DNA of 64,000 nt, taken from NCBI GenBank assembly GCA_023664945.1, contig JAMPER010000001.1, forward strand, positions 62,001-126,000. Reading direction: 5' to 3'. Both the position numbers and the translations under genes were made by a program. Shown piece by piece: positions 34,706 to 46,596 of the stretch. Within the stretch, counting starts at the first letter, position 1, and each line of letters begins with the position of its first letter. The stretch comes from Alistipes senegalensis (GTDB taxonomy: Bacteria; Pseudomonadota; Gammaproteobacteria; Burkholderiales; Burkholderiaceae_D). A model generated the notes under the pieces. The model did not search any database, had not been told where the DNA came from, and saw nothing but the letters and a program-made list of their open reading frames with translations.

Positions 34706-35224
34706 ATGGAAATAGAAAACATTGATGTAACAAAAGATATGCTGAAATGCGCCTATTTCATGATGTCGGCCGATGGAAAAATTACGCTGCCGGAATTGCA
34801 AAAATTCGAACTTTTCTGCGAGGAGTATCCCGGATCTGACTGGGCACAGAACAGCATTATCAGCGAATGTGACGAGGAGATTGCCCGCCACGGAGTTTAT
34901 GTGGCGACAAAAAAATTGCTGCTTGCCTGCTTGGATGATGAACAAAAGCGTTATCTGCTCTGGATTCTTGTAAATATTGCCTATGCCGACGGGGAATACG
35001 CTGCGGCGGAAAGGGAACTGCTTCGCTATGCCGCAAAAGAGATGGAAATGGATGAATCCCTTGTCCTGGAAATGGAAGATTCTGCGGAAACACTTCTGGC
35101 GCTGAAGGAAAAAGAAAAATGGATGGCCGGAAGAAAAACCGGTCAGGCCAACCTTGAAAAAAACATTAAGAAAGACTGGGATGACGTAACAAACAGCATC
35201 CATGCGCTGGTCTTAATCGGATAA
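34706..35224 (+). CDS. TerB-like protein
   Basis: This 172-aa protein looks like a single TerB domain. It has KCAYFMMSADGKITLPELQKF near residue 20 and the partner motif WILVNIAYADGEYAAAEREL near residue 95, both acidic helical motifs of the tellurite-resistance TerB / DjlA-N superfamily. TerB-type domains bind metal and occur in stress or conflict gene clusters. GGAAGGAG lies seven bases before the ATG. The last 40 residues are Lys-rich. It lies 18 bp after the 528-aa gene. The family call is by motif only. Confidence 0.75.
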   Translation: MEIENIDVTKDMLKCAYFMMSADGKITLPELQKFELFCEEYPGSDWAQNSIISECDEEIARHGVYVATKKLLLACLDDEQKRYLLWILVNIAYADGEYAAAERELLRYAAKEMEMDESLVLEMEDSAETLLALKEKEKWMAGRKTGQANLEKNIKKDWDDVTNSIHALVLIG

Positions 35225-35262
35225 CCCGAACAAAAATAACAAAACCCCTTCAGGAGAAAAAT

Positions 35263-36279
35263 ATGCCCTTACCCTTACTTTTTATCGGCGCTGCCGCCGC
35301 TACCGGACTTTTCGGCGCAGGAAAAGCCATCAAGGCCGCTTCAGATAACAGCAAGGCAAATGATATCCATAAAGAGGCGGAAAAACTGGTTGAAACATCA
35401 AAGAAAACCCTGGAAACAGCCAAAGCAGCCAGCGGGAAATCCCTGGAAACGCTGGGCGAAAAAAAGATTGACGTGCTGGATACGGGATTAAGGCGCTTTG
35501 TGGATGCGTTTGAGCAGCTCCATAACGTGGATTTCCAGAATTCGGTCGGGCTGGATGAATTGGGAAAATTCAGGATAGACAGGCAGGCGCTCAAAGAATT
35601 TCGGGAAATGGCCGACTTCGCCGCCTCTGTCGCAGGCGGCGTCACGGGCGGTGCGATAGCCGGGGCCATGACAGCCTTTGGCGCTTATGGCGCCGCAACA
35701 ACCTTTGCGGCAGCGTCAACTGGCACGGCCATTTCTGCCTTGAGCGGGGCAGCGGCAACGAATGCCACGCTGGCATTCTTTGGCGGCGGTTCACTGGCGG
35801 CAGGCGGTCTTGGCGTAGCAGGCGGCACGGCAGTTTTGGGCGGCCTGGTAGCAGGCCCTGCGCTGGCCGTGATGGGGCTGGTAATGGGCGCAAAAGCCAG
35901 CGCCAATCTTGACAGGGCGCGTTCAAACTGGGTAGAAGCCAGAAAGATCCACGAAGAATTGAAAACCGCCGCCATGATGTGCAATGCCATTCGGCGCAGG
36001 GCATACATGTTCCAGCGCCTGCTGATTCGCTGCGACGCGGTTTTTACCCCACTGGTTTTTGCGCTTGAAGAAACCATCAAAACCAGCGGGACAAACTATC
36101 AGCATTTTTCTGATGAGCAAAAACACACAGTCGGCATGGCGGCCAGCATGGCAGGCACAATAAAAAGTATTCTGGATACGCCGATTCTCACGAAGGAAGG
36201 CAAGCTGACAGACGAATCGGAAGCCAAGGCAAAAGAAATCGGCAGCCTGAAAATACTGGAACAGCGCACAACGGCCTGA
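35263..36279 (+). CDS. 338-aa hypothetical protein with long Gly/Ala-rich membrane-like segment
   Basis: The N-terminus is hydrophobic and short (MPLPLLFIGAAAATGLFGAG). A helical, Lys/Glu/Ala-rich segment follows (about 25-125). A very Gly/Ala/Thr-rich stretch at about 125-215 holds repeated GGxxxG-like spacing (AGGVTGGAIAGAM, GGGSLAAGGLGVAGGTAVLGG). The last 120 residues are soluble and contain the MMCNAIRRRAYMFQRLL helix. Such glycine-zipper regions can pack into membranes or oligomerise. I recognise it as a recurrent hypothetical type but know no assigned function. AGGAG lies six bases before the ATG, and it is 38 bp after the TerB gene. Confidence 0.8.
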   Translation: MPLPLLFIGAAAATGLFGAGKAIKAASDNSKANDIHKEAEKLVETSKKTLETAKAASGKSLETLGEKKIDVLDTGLRRFVDAFEQLHNVDFQNSVGLDELGKFRIDRQALKEFREMADFAASVAGGVTGGAIAGAMTAFGAYGAATTFAAASTGTAISALSGAAATNATLAFFGGGSLAAGGLGVAGGTAVLGGLVAGPALAVMGLVMGAKASANLDRARSNWVEARKIHEELKTAAMMCNAIRRRAYMFQRLLIRCDAVFTPLVFALEETIKTSGTNYQHFSDEQKHTVGMAASMAGTIKSILDTPILTKEGKLTDESEAKAKEIGSLKILEQRTTA

Positions 36280-36485
36280 TATATTGGCTTGCCGGTTATT
36301 CAGCCGCGGCGCAGGGAGACAGGGCAAAACCCCGCTGGAAAACCTTGCGCCGCCCCGGCAACCCGCCATCCGGCTTTCTCCCCTTGGGCACTTTCAGCGT
36401 GATACCGGAATACTGCCTTACCCGCGCCATAGCGTTTTTTCCTCCCCGGCAACAACGCCGGTTCCACCATCTGGGCTTCATCCCC

Positions 36486-36491
36486 TATAAT
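36486..36491 (+). promoter_or_regulatory. Consensus -10 box upstream of the ClC gene
   Basis: A perfect TATAAT lies 32 bp before the ClC start codon. No good -35 hexamer is present at 16-18 bp, so an activator or a weak promoter is implied. The rest of the 244-bp gap after the cassette (36280-36523) shows no gene. Confidence 0.45.
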
Positions 36492-36523
36492 GGGATAACC
36501 ATCAACGAAGCCTTGTTTCTACC

Positions 36524-37900
36524 ATGTCTTCATCCCAACCGGAAAAACCGGAGGAAACCCTTTCCACGGCAGGGGCAAACCTGTCGGCCAACCGCCTGGT
36601 TGATAAAACCCGTGACGCCTGGCACCACATCCTCATCTGGCTCCTGGCGTCCACCTTGATCGGCCTGGTCGGCGTCGGCGTTGCCATTGCCAGCAACATG
36701 GCCAACGAAGCCAACCTCTGGCTACAGGAAAAACTGCATTACTGGCTTTTGCTGCTCATTCCAGCCGCCTTTGCCCTGTTCTCATACCTCACCGGCCGCT
36801 TTTTTTCCGGAACGCAGGGCAGTGGCATTCCCCAGACCATCGCTGTCATTGACGATCCGGACAGCCGGAAAAAAAGCAACCTCCTTTCCATCCGCAACCT
36901 GTGCGGCAAAATTGCCATGCTCCTGGGCGGCCTGGTCATGGGCGCTTCCATCGGTCGCGAAGGCCCCACCGTCCAGATTGGCGCCTCACTCAGCCACGCC
37001 TTCTACGGCCACGATCCTTTCAAAACAGCGGAACATCGCCGCACCCTGGTGCTGGCAGGCGGCGCGGCAGGCATTGCCGCCGCATTCAATACCCCGCTGG
37101 CCGGCATCATGTTCGCCATAGAAGAACTCAACAAAAAATATCCCTTCAACGCCCACAGTTCCACCCTGCTCACCGTCATCATCGCCGGGCTCATCTCGCT
37201 GGCCATCCAGGGAAACTACACCTACTTCGGCATCACCCACGTCACGCTGGATCTGTCCCAGCACCTTTATGCCATTGCCGCCTGCAGCCTGTTGGGCGGG
37301 GCGGCAGGCGGCCTTTTCAGCCTGCTTACCCAGAAATTCACCTTCCTGCTTCCCGAACGCTGCCGCCGCTTCATCCAGGCCCATCCCTACCTCTTTGCCG
37401 CCCTGTGCGGGCTCCTCGTCGCCATACTGGGTTTCATCACACACGGCATGACATTCGGCACCAGCTACCAGCCCACCCGCATGACACTGGAGGCAGAAAA
37501 CAGCCTCTTCGTCTGGTATTACGGCATCTGCAAATTCCTGGCAACCCTCCTGTCCACACTAAGCGGCATTCCGGGCGGCCTTTTTGCGCCCACCCTTTCC
37601 GTCGGTGCCGGGCTGGGAGACAGCCTCTCCGCCCTGCTGCCGGGCATCGCCCCCCACGGCGCCATCATCATCCTCGTCATGGTTGCCTACCTCTCGGGCG
37701 TCACCCGCTCCCCGCTCACCTCCTTCATCATCACCATGGAAATGACAGGCAGCAACCACATGCTGCTTTCCCTCATGATAACGGCCCTTTTCGCCAGCGG
37801 CGTCTCCCGCTTCATCAGCCCGGTGCCGCTCTATCACGCGCTGGCCGAGCGATACGCCTACCGTGCCCCTGCTGCCGCGCCAACCATAAAAAACGGATAA
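36524..37900 (+). CDS. clcA: ClC-type H+/Cl- exchange transporter
   Basis: The 458-aa membrane protein carries the ClC selectivity motifs in order: GSGIPQ near residue 105, GREGPTVQIGAS near 145 with the gating glutamate, and GGLFAPTLSVGAGLG near 350. A proton-path glutamate pair is present in FAIEEL near 205, so an antiporter rather than a channel is likely. About eleven hydrophobic segments are visible. ClC antiporters support acid resistance by electrical balancing of proton-consuming decarboxylation. The next gene starts four bases after its stop. Confidence 0.93.
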   Translation: MSSSQPEKPEETLSTAGANLSANRLVDKTRDAWHHILIWLLASTLIGLVGVGVAIASNMANEANLWLQEKLHYWLLLLIPAAFALFSYLTGRFFSGTQGSGIPQTIAVIDDPDSRKKSNLLSIRNLCGKIAMLLGGLVMGASIGREGPTVQIGASLSHAFYGHDPFKTAEHRRTLVLAGGAAGIAAAFNTPLAGIMFAIEELNKKYPFNAHSSTLLTVIIAGLISLAIQGNYTYFGITHVTLDLSQHLYAIAACSLLGGAAGGLFSLLTQKFTFLLPERCRRFIQAHPYLFAALCGLLVAILGFITHGMTFGTSYQPTRMTLEAENSLFVWYYGICKFLATLLSTLSGIPGGLFAPTLSVGAGLGDSLSALLPGIAPHGAIIILVMVAYLSGVTRSPLTSFIITMEMTGSNHMLLSLMITALFASGVSRFISPVPLYHALAERYAYRAPAAAPTIKNG

Positions 37901-37904
37901 CGTC

Positions 37905-39119
37905 ATGTCCAGACCCATCGACTTTCCTCCCGCCTTCCTGGAAGAAATCAAAGCCATCCGGCGCGATATCCACGCCCATCCCGAAACCGCCTATGAAGAA
38001 ACACGGACAGCAGACCTGATTGCAGGCAAACTGCAAGAAAGCGGCATTGCCGTCATTCGCGGCATCGGCGGCACCGGCGTCATCGGCAAAATCAAAAACG
38101 GAAAAAGCCGGCGCGCCATCGGCCTGCGCGCCGATATGGACGCCCTGCCAATCAACGAAACCAACCGGTTTGCCCATGCCTCCCGCCACCCCGGGAAAAT
38201 GCACGCCTGCGGCCACGACGGCCATACCGCCATGCTGCTGGGCGCAGCCATTCACCTGGCCAACACCCGCCGGTTTGACGGCACAGTCTATACCATCTTC
38301 CAGCCCGCCGAAGAAGGCCATGGCGGCGCAAAACGCATGATACAGGAAGGCCTGTTCAACACCTGCCCCGTTGACGCCATCTTCGGCCTGCACAACTGGC
38401 CGGACTATGCGGCAGGCACCTTTGCCGTCAGAACCGGCCCGCTGATGGCCTCAAGCAACACCTTTACCCTCACCATCCACGGCAAAGGCGGACACGGCGC
38501 ACAGCCCAACCAGACCATTGACCCGATCATGACCGCCGTACAAATCGCCCAAAGCTGGCAAACCATCATCAGCCGCAACAAGGCCCCGGCAGAAGCGGCA
38601 ACATTGTCCGTCACCCGTATCGAAGCCGGCAACACCTTTAACGTCATACCCAATCAGGCTGTCATGGCCGGCACCGTCCGCACCTTCACCCCTGAAGTCC
38701 TCGACCTGGTAGAACAACGCATGCGCGAAATTGCCGGACACACCGCAGCCGCTTTCCATTGCCGTGCCGAATTTGTTTTCCACCGGAACTACCCGCCACT
38801 TGCCAATCATCCGGCTGAAACGGCCTTTGCCATTGATGTCATGGAATCCATCGCCGGCCCTTCCCGTGTCGTCAGGGATGCCGGGCCTACCATGATCGCC
38901 GAAGACTTCTCCTTCATGCTGGCGCAAAAACCGGGGTGCTACGCCTTCATCGGCGCCAGCGCCGGCGAATACCGGGAAGCAGGGCACAGCGATGCCCCCT
39001 GCCGGCTTCACAGTCCCGGCTTTGACTTCAACGATGCCATTTTGCCCACCGGCATGAGCTACTGGATCCGGCTGGCAGAAACCTGCCTTGCCCCGCCAGC
39101 CGGCAGCCAGCCTGCCTGA
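37905..39119 (+). CDS. M20-family amidohydrolase (aminoacylase / hippurate hydrolase type)
   Basis: This 404-aa cytoplasmic metal-dependent hydrolase has RRDIHAHPETAYEE, LRADMDALPI, HACGHDGHTAMLLGAA and QPAEEGHGGAKRMI, the metal-binding motifs of the M20D amidohydrolases. These remove N-acyl groups from amino acids or related amides. The substrate cannot be read from sequence. It is four bases downstream of clcA, so the two are cotranscribed, though the functional link is unclear. Confidence 0.9.
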   Translation: MSRPIDFPPAFLEEIKAIRRDIHAHPETAYEETRTADLIAGKLQESGIAVIRGIGGTGVIGKIKNGKSRRAIGLRADMDALPINETNRFAHASRHPGKMHACGHDGHTAMLLGAAIHLANTRRFDGTVYTIFQPAEEGHGGAKRMIQEGLFNTCPVDAIFGLHNWPDYAAGTFAVRTGPLMASSNTFTLTIHGKGGHGAQPNQTIDPIMTAVQIAQSWQTIISRNKAPAEAATLSVTRIEAGNTFNVIPNQAVMAGTVRTFTPEVLDLVEQRMREIAGHTAAAFHCRAEFVFHRNYPPLANHPAETAFAIDVMESIAGPSRVVRDAGPTMIAEDFSFMLAQKPGCYAFIGASAGEYREAGHSDAPCRLHSPGFDFNDAILPTGMSYWIRLAETCLAPPAGSQPA

Positions 39120-39252
39120 CATTTCGCAACCAGCCTGGCAGTTCTGCGATTTTCCGCCGCAACAAGGCCGGTTCATGGTATAACTCTATCCTGCAAAACG
39201 GCAGCGCCAAAACGGTTGCCGCAACCCGATAACAAAAGATAAGCGAGGTGAA

Positions 39253-39666
39253 ATGAAAATCAGGGACATCATGACCAAATCTGTCGTAACGGTTGAGATG
39301 GATGACAAGCTGTCTTTGGTCAAAGAAATTTTTGATAACTCAAAATTCCATCACTTGCTGGTCATGGAAGAAGGCAAACTCTTTGGCGTCGTCTCCGACC
39401 GGGATCTGCTCAAAGCCATCAGCCCCAACCTGGGCACCATGGTCATTACCTACCGGGATCTGGCCACGCTCAACAAACGCGTACACCAGATCATGACGCG
39501 CAAACCCGTTACCCTGAAAGCCGATGATTCCATCAGCGATGCAGCGGCCCTTTTCAATACCCACCGGATATCCTGTCTCCCGGTAGTGGACGATGATTTC
39601 CGGCCGGTAGGCATCGTCAGCTGGCGCGACCTGATCAAAACCATGCTGCCCCAGCCGCAAATCTGA
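39253..39666 (+). CDS. CBS-domain pair protein
   Basis: The 137-aa product is two CBS domains and nothing else: IMTKSVVTVEMDDKL...VSDRDLLKAI, then IMTRKPVTLKADDSI...GIVSWRDLIKTM. CBS pairs bind adenine nucleotides and act as energy sensors, usually in trans here since no effector domain is present. GCGAGGTG lies before the ATG. A bidirectional terminator follows. Confidence 0.92.
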   Translation: MKIRDIMTKSVVTVEMDDKLSLVKEIFDNSKFHHLLVMEEGKLFGVVSDRDLLKAISPNLGTMVITYRDLATLNKRVHQIMTRKPVTLKADDSISDAAALFNTHRISCLPVVDDDFRPVGIVSWRDLIKTMLPQPQI

Positions 39667-39701
39667 CCGGCTTTGCCCGTTATCCCCGGGAAAGCACATA
39701 C

Positions 39702-39737
39702 AAAAACGGCAGGGCTGCCTTTGGGCAAACAACCCTG
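39702..39737. terminator. Bidirectional terminator between the CBS gene and fur
   Basis: AAAAACGGCAGGG and CCCTGCCGTTTTTT form a 9-bp GC stem with flanking A and T runs, so it can end transcripts from both sides. It lies between two convergent genes. Confidence 0.88.
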
Positions 39738-39769
39738 CCGTTTTTTACTTACAGCCGCCGGTACACCCC

Positions 39770-40207
39770 TTATTTCCGGCAGGCAGGAACGCAATACCCA
39801 TACAGGGCCAGCGCATGATCCACCATCTCGAACCCGCGCTCACGGGCCACCGCCTGCTGGCGCTTTTCAATCTCGCTGTCATGAAACTCTTCCACCCTGC
39901 CGCAATTTAGGCAAACAATATGGTCGTGATGCGTTCCCTCATTGATCTCGTAAACCGCCTTGCCCGCCTCAAAAAAATTGCGGGTCAAAATACCGGCCTG
40001 CTCAAACTGTGACAGCACCCGGTAAACCGTAGCCAGGCCGATTTCCAGATTATCAGCCACCAGCAGGCGATAAACATCTTCCGCACTCAAATGCCGTACC
40101 GGATTTTGCTGGAAAATTTCCAGAATCTTGATACGGGGCTGTGTTGCCTTGAGGCCGCTGGCCTTGAGTTCAGCCGGGTTGTCATGTGCAGCAACCGGCT
40201 TATTCAT
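39770..40207 (-). CDS. fur: Ferric uptake regulator Fur
   Basis: Fur (145 aa) represses iron-uptake genes when loaded with Fe(II). The winged-helix domain contains [20 protein letters not shown]. The metal-binding part has HHDH at 93-96, the zinc pair C99/C102 and a second pair C139/C143. It is the likely regulator of the feo operon in this window. AGGAGG precedes the ATG. It is divergent from bamE, the usual beta-proteobacterial layout. Confidence 0.96.
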   Translation of the reverse strand: MNKPVAAHDNPAELKASGLKATQPRIKILEIFQQNPVRHLSAEDVYRLLVADNLEIGLATVYRVLSQFEQAGILTRNFFEAGKAVYEINEGTHHDHIVCLNCGRVEEFHDSEIEKRQQAVARERGFEMVDHALALYGYCVPACRK

Positions 40208-40259
40208 ATTCCCCTCCTGTCAAAAGCATAAAATGCTCCCTATTTTTCCTATCTGCTTT

Positions 40260-40288
40260 ATCATATAGTGTTTACTGGTTCAGCTCAA
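40260..40288 (-). promoter_or_regulatory. Predicted promoter of fur
   Basis: On the minus strand TTGAGC (40288-40283), a 17-bp spacer and TATGAT (40265-40260) form a good sigma-70 promoter, giving a leader of about 45 nt before the fur ATG. The leader contains an AGCAT/ATGCT repeat. No clear Fur box is seen. Confidence 0.65.
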
Positions 40289-40317
40289 CGAATTGCAACA
40301 AGGGTTAAAATCGCGCA

Positions 40318-41412
40318 ATGCACACCACCTTGCCCTCCCCATGGCGTCTGCCGGTTCTGTTATTGGCCGCGAGTCTTCTCGCCGGTTGCGGCGTTGCAAC
40401 AAAAAAAACCTTTCTGGGAGAACCTGTTCAGGAAACTGCCGGCAACGCCGTGCCCGTTTCCTCCGGCGAAACCGCTCCGCAGGCTCCCGATACCCTTTCC
40501 CGCAATCCGGGCCTGGATTCAGCCGAGGCAACCGGGGTACAAAAACTCCTGAACATCGTCACCCCCTACCGCATCAACATCCAGCAAGGCAACTTCATCT
40601 CACGGGAAATGCTCTCGCGCATCCAGCCCGGCATGACACCCGAGCAAGTCCGCTTTGCCCTGGGCACGCCGCTTCTGGCCGATATCTTCCATGCCGGACG
40701 CTGGGATTACGTCTTCCGCCTGCAAAAACCGAACGGCCAGATAACCAACAACCGTGTCATCATCTATTTTGAAGATAACCGCGTTGCCCGCATCGTCAGC
40801 GATCCCCTGCCGGATGAAACCCAATATCTGGAAACCATCGCCGGCCCCGCCCCGAAAAAAACCGCCGGCAACACCAAACAAACAGCCGCCCCTTCAGCTG
40901 AAGAAACCGGAGAAAACACCGCATTGCTCCCGGTTGACACCCCCTCGTCCGAACCGGATGAAACCATCCGGACCCCGGATACCGCAGCCCATGAAACCGA
41001 TACTGCGCAGGAACAACCGCATGAGGCATCCTCCGCTGTCCCTGCGCCCCGTATTGCGCCTCAACACCGCGCTGCCCCACACCTGCCCCCGGCTTCAGAC
41101 ACTGCGCCTGAAACTGCCGGGCCGGCCTCCCCTCCTGTTACCGCCGAACCTTTACCGGCTCCGGCAGTGCCTGAAGCACCGCCCCGTAAAACGCCTATCC
41201 CGCAGGATACTGCTGTAAGGCACGAACCATCCCGTCCGGCAGCAATGCAGGCACCTGCCCCGGCAAAAGCAGAACCCGAGCCAATCAGGGAACCGGCAAA
41301 AAAAGCCGCCGTTACCGTGCAGGATCGGGAAATGCCTGCGGAACCGGAAGAAGATTTCAGGGCTGCGCCCAATTCCGCCATGCAGCTCCACGAATTGATG
41401 CAACCACAATAA
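40318..41412 (+). CDS. bamE: Outer-membrane assembly lipoprotein BamE (SmpA/OmlA) with long C-terminal tail
   Basis: BamE is a lipoprotein of the BAM complex, which inserts outer-membrane beta-barrels. The lipobox LLAGC ends at C24. The SmpA/OmlA domain spans about residues 75-165, with [20 protein letters not shown] and the [20 protein letters not shown] strand region. The family is normally 110-180 aa, but this protein has 364 aa. The last 190 residues are Pro/Ala/Glu/Thr-rich and predicted disordered. The frame is clean to the stop, so the tail is real unless a frame error exists. dapB starts 14 bp later. Confidence 0.9.
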   Translation: MHTTLPSPWRLPVLLLAASLLAGCGVATKKTFLGEPVQETAGNAVPVSSGETAPQAPDTLSRNPGLDSAEATGVQKLLNIVTPYRINIQQGNFISREMLSRIQPGMTPEQVRFALGTPLLADIFHAGRWDYVFRLQKPNGQITNNRVIIYFEDNRVARIVSDPLPDETQYLETIAGPAPKKTAGNTKQTAAPSAEETGENTALLPVDTPSSEPDETIRTPDTAAHETDTAQEQPHEASSAVPAPRIAPQHRAAPHLPPASDTAPETAGPASPPVTAEPLPAPAVPEAPPRKTPIPQDTAVRHEPSRPAAMQAPAPAKAEPEPIREPAKKAAVTVQDREMPAEPEEDFRAAPNSAMQLHELMQPQ

Positions 41413-41426
41413 AAGGAAAAGAACCC

Positions 41427-44961
<3,535 letters not shown>

Positions 44962-44968
44962 GGCCCCC

Positions 44969-45520
44969 ATGGAAACCGCCGCCATATCCCGCCGTCCCGG
45001 CCTTGCCGGGATGCTGGCCCTCCTGGCCGGCATCCTCCTGCTTTCTGCCTGCGGATTTTCCCTTCGCGGCACCGGCGGCGACTACACACTGCCCTTCAAA
45101 ACCCTGTACATCAACCTGCCTGCCAACACCTACTTTGCCGCCATCCTCCGGCGGCAAATAGAAAGCGCCGGCGCAACAGTAGTGGCCGAACCCAAACAGG
45201 CGGAAGCATCCCTCACCGTTCTCGCCAATACCAGAACACGCGAAACCCTTTCGCTCAGCACAGCAGGGCGCGTGCGCGAATACGCCCTTTTTTACACCTT
45301 CCGCTTTCAGGTAACCGACAGGCAAAACCAGCTCCTGCTGGCGCCGGCAGAAATCCGCCTAAGGCGTACCCTGACATACAGCGAATCGCAGGCCTACGCC
45401 AAGGAAAAAGAAGAAGAAATGCTCTATGAAAGCATGGAAAACGATGTCATACAGCAAGTCGTGCAGCGAATGGTTGACATTCCCCCCATAACAGACCAGT
45501 CGGCAGAACCCGGGCTGTAA
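44969..45520 (+). CDS. lptE: LPS-assembly lipoprotein LptE
   Basis: LptE (183 aa) plugs the LptD barrel and helps export lipopolysaccharide to the outer leaflet. A signal peptide ends in the lipobox LLSAC, followed by GFSLRGTGGDYTLPFKTLYI. Conserved YTFRFQVTDRQNQLLLAPAE and a C-terminal amphipathic helix are present. The longer open frame upstream overlaps leuS in another frame, so the ATG at 44969 is the start. The leuS-lptE-holA order is typical. Confidence 0.93.
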   Translation: METAAISRRPGLAGMLALLAGILLLSACGFSLRGTGGDYTLPFKTLYINLPANTYFAAILRRQIESAGATVVAEPKQAEASLTVLANTRTRETLSLSTAGRVREYALFYTFRFQVTDRQNQLLLAPAEIRLRRTLTYSESQAYAKEKEEEMLYESMENDVIQQVVQRMVDIPPITDQSAEPGL

Positions 45521-45534
45521 CCCAACCCTGTCTT

Positions 45535-46566
45535 ATGCAGTTACGCCCGGAATCACTCGACGCCCACCTGGAAAAAACGCTGGAGCCCCTGTACGTCATT
45601 GCCAGCGATGAACACCTGTTGCTCCTGGAAGCCTCGGATAAAATCCGGCAGGCCGCAAGAAAACAGGGCTGTACCGAACGGCGCGTATTGACCGTAGAAC
45701 GCGGCTTCAAATGGAGCGAACTCCACGCGGCAGATACCGCCATGTCGCTTTTTGGCGAACGCAAATTCATTGAACTGCGCATCCCCACAGGCCGTCCCGG
45801 CAAAGAAGGTGCCCAGGCCCTGCAACGCTATATCGCTGCCCCGAACGCGGATAATGTCACATTAATCACCTTGCCGCGGCTCGACTGGGCAACGCAGAAA
45901 TCCGCCTGGGTCACCGCCCTGCAAAAAACCGCCGTTTACCTGGACATCCCCCTTGTCGGCCGCGCCCAGCTGGGGGAATGGATCGTCTCGCGCCTTCGCG
46001 CCCAGAACCAGACCGTGGAACCGGAAGGACTGGCCTTTCTGTCCGCACGGGTAGAAGGCAACCTGCTTGCCGCCAGCCAGGAAATCCGCAAGCTCGGCCT
46101 CCTCTATCCGGAAGGCAAACTCACCTTTGGGCAAATCAGGGAAGCCGTCTTAAACGTGGCGCGTTACGATATCTTGCAGCTCAGCGAAGCCATGCTGGCA
46201 GGCGACCTTCCCCGCCTCATCCGGATACTGGAAAGCCTAAAAGGCGAAGGCGAACCCCTGCCGCTGGTCTTGTGGACCATTACCGAAGAAATCCGCGTCC
46301 TCCTGAAACTGCATACCGGCATGGCAAACGGACAACCGCTTGGCGCACTCATGAAAAGCCTGCGGATATGGGGCCCACGGGAAAAAACCGTCTCCGCCGC
46401 CCTGAGGCGAGTCAATACCGGCACGCTCACCCAATCGCTTATGCTTGCCGCCCAGGTCGATAAAATCATCAAGGGGCTGCGTACCGATACCCTGTTTGAC
46501 GACGCCTGGGATGCCCTGCTCAAACTGTGCCTGTCTGTTGCCGCAAATAGCGCAAAACAGGGCTAA
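45535..46566 (+). CDS. holA: DNA polymerase III subunit delta
   Basis: HolA (343 aa) is the wrench of the clamp loader that opens the beta ring. LEPLYVIASDEHLLLLEASD at the N-terminus and LTLITLPRLDWATQKSAW-like AAA core sequence are typical of delta, as is IRILESLKGEGEPLPLVLW in the third domain. The start is 15 bp after lptE. Confidence 0.94.
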   Translation: MQLRPESLDAHLEKTLEPLYVIASDEHLLLLEASDKIRQAARKQGCTERRVLTVERGFKWSELHAADTAMSLFGERKFIELRIPTGRPGKEGAQALQRYIAAPNADNVTLITLPRLDWATQKSAWVTALQKTAVYLDIPLVGRAQLGEWIVSRLRAQNQTVEPEGLAFLSARVEGNLLAASQEIRKLGLLYPEGKLTFGQIREAVLNVARYDILQLSEAMLAGDLPRLIRILESLKGEGEPLPLVLWTITEEIRVLLKLHTGMANGQPLGALMKSLRIWGPREKTVSAALRRVNTGTLTQSLMLAAQVDKIIKGLRTDTLFDDAWDALLKLCLSVAANSAKQG

Positions 46567-46596
46567 ACCGCGTACAATCTACTTTCTTTCCCGCTT

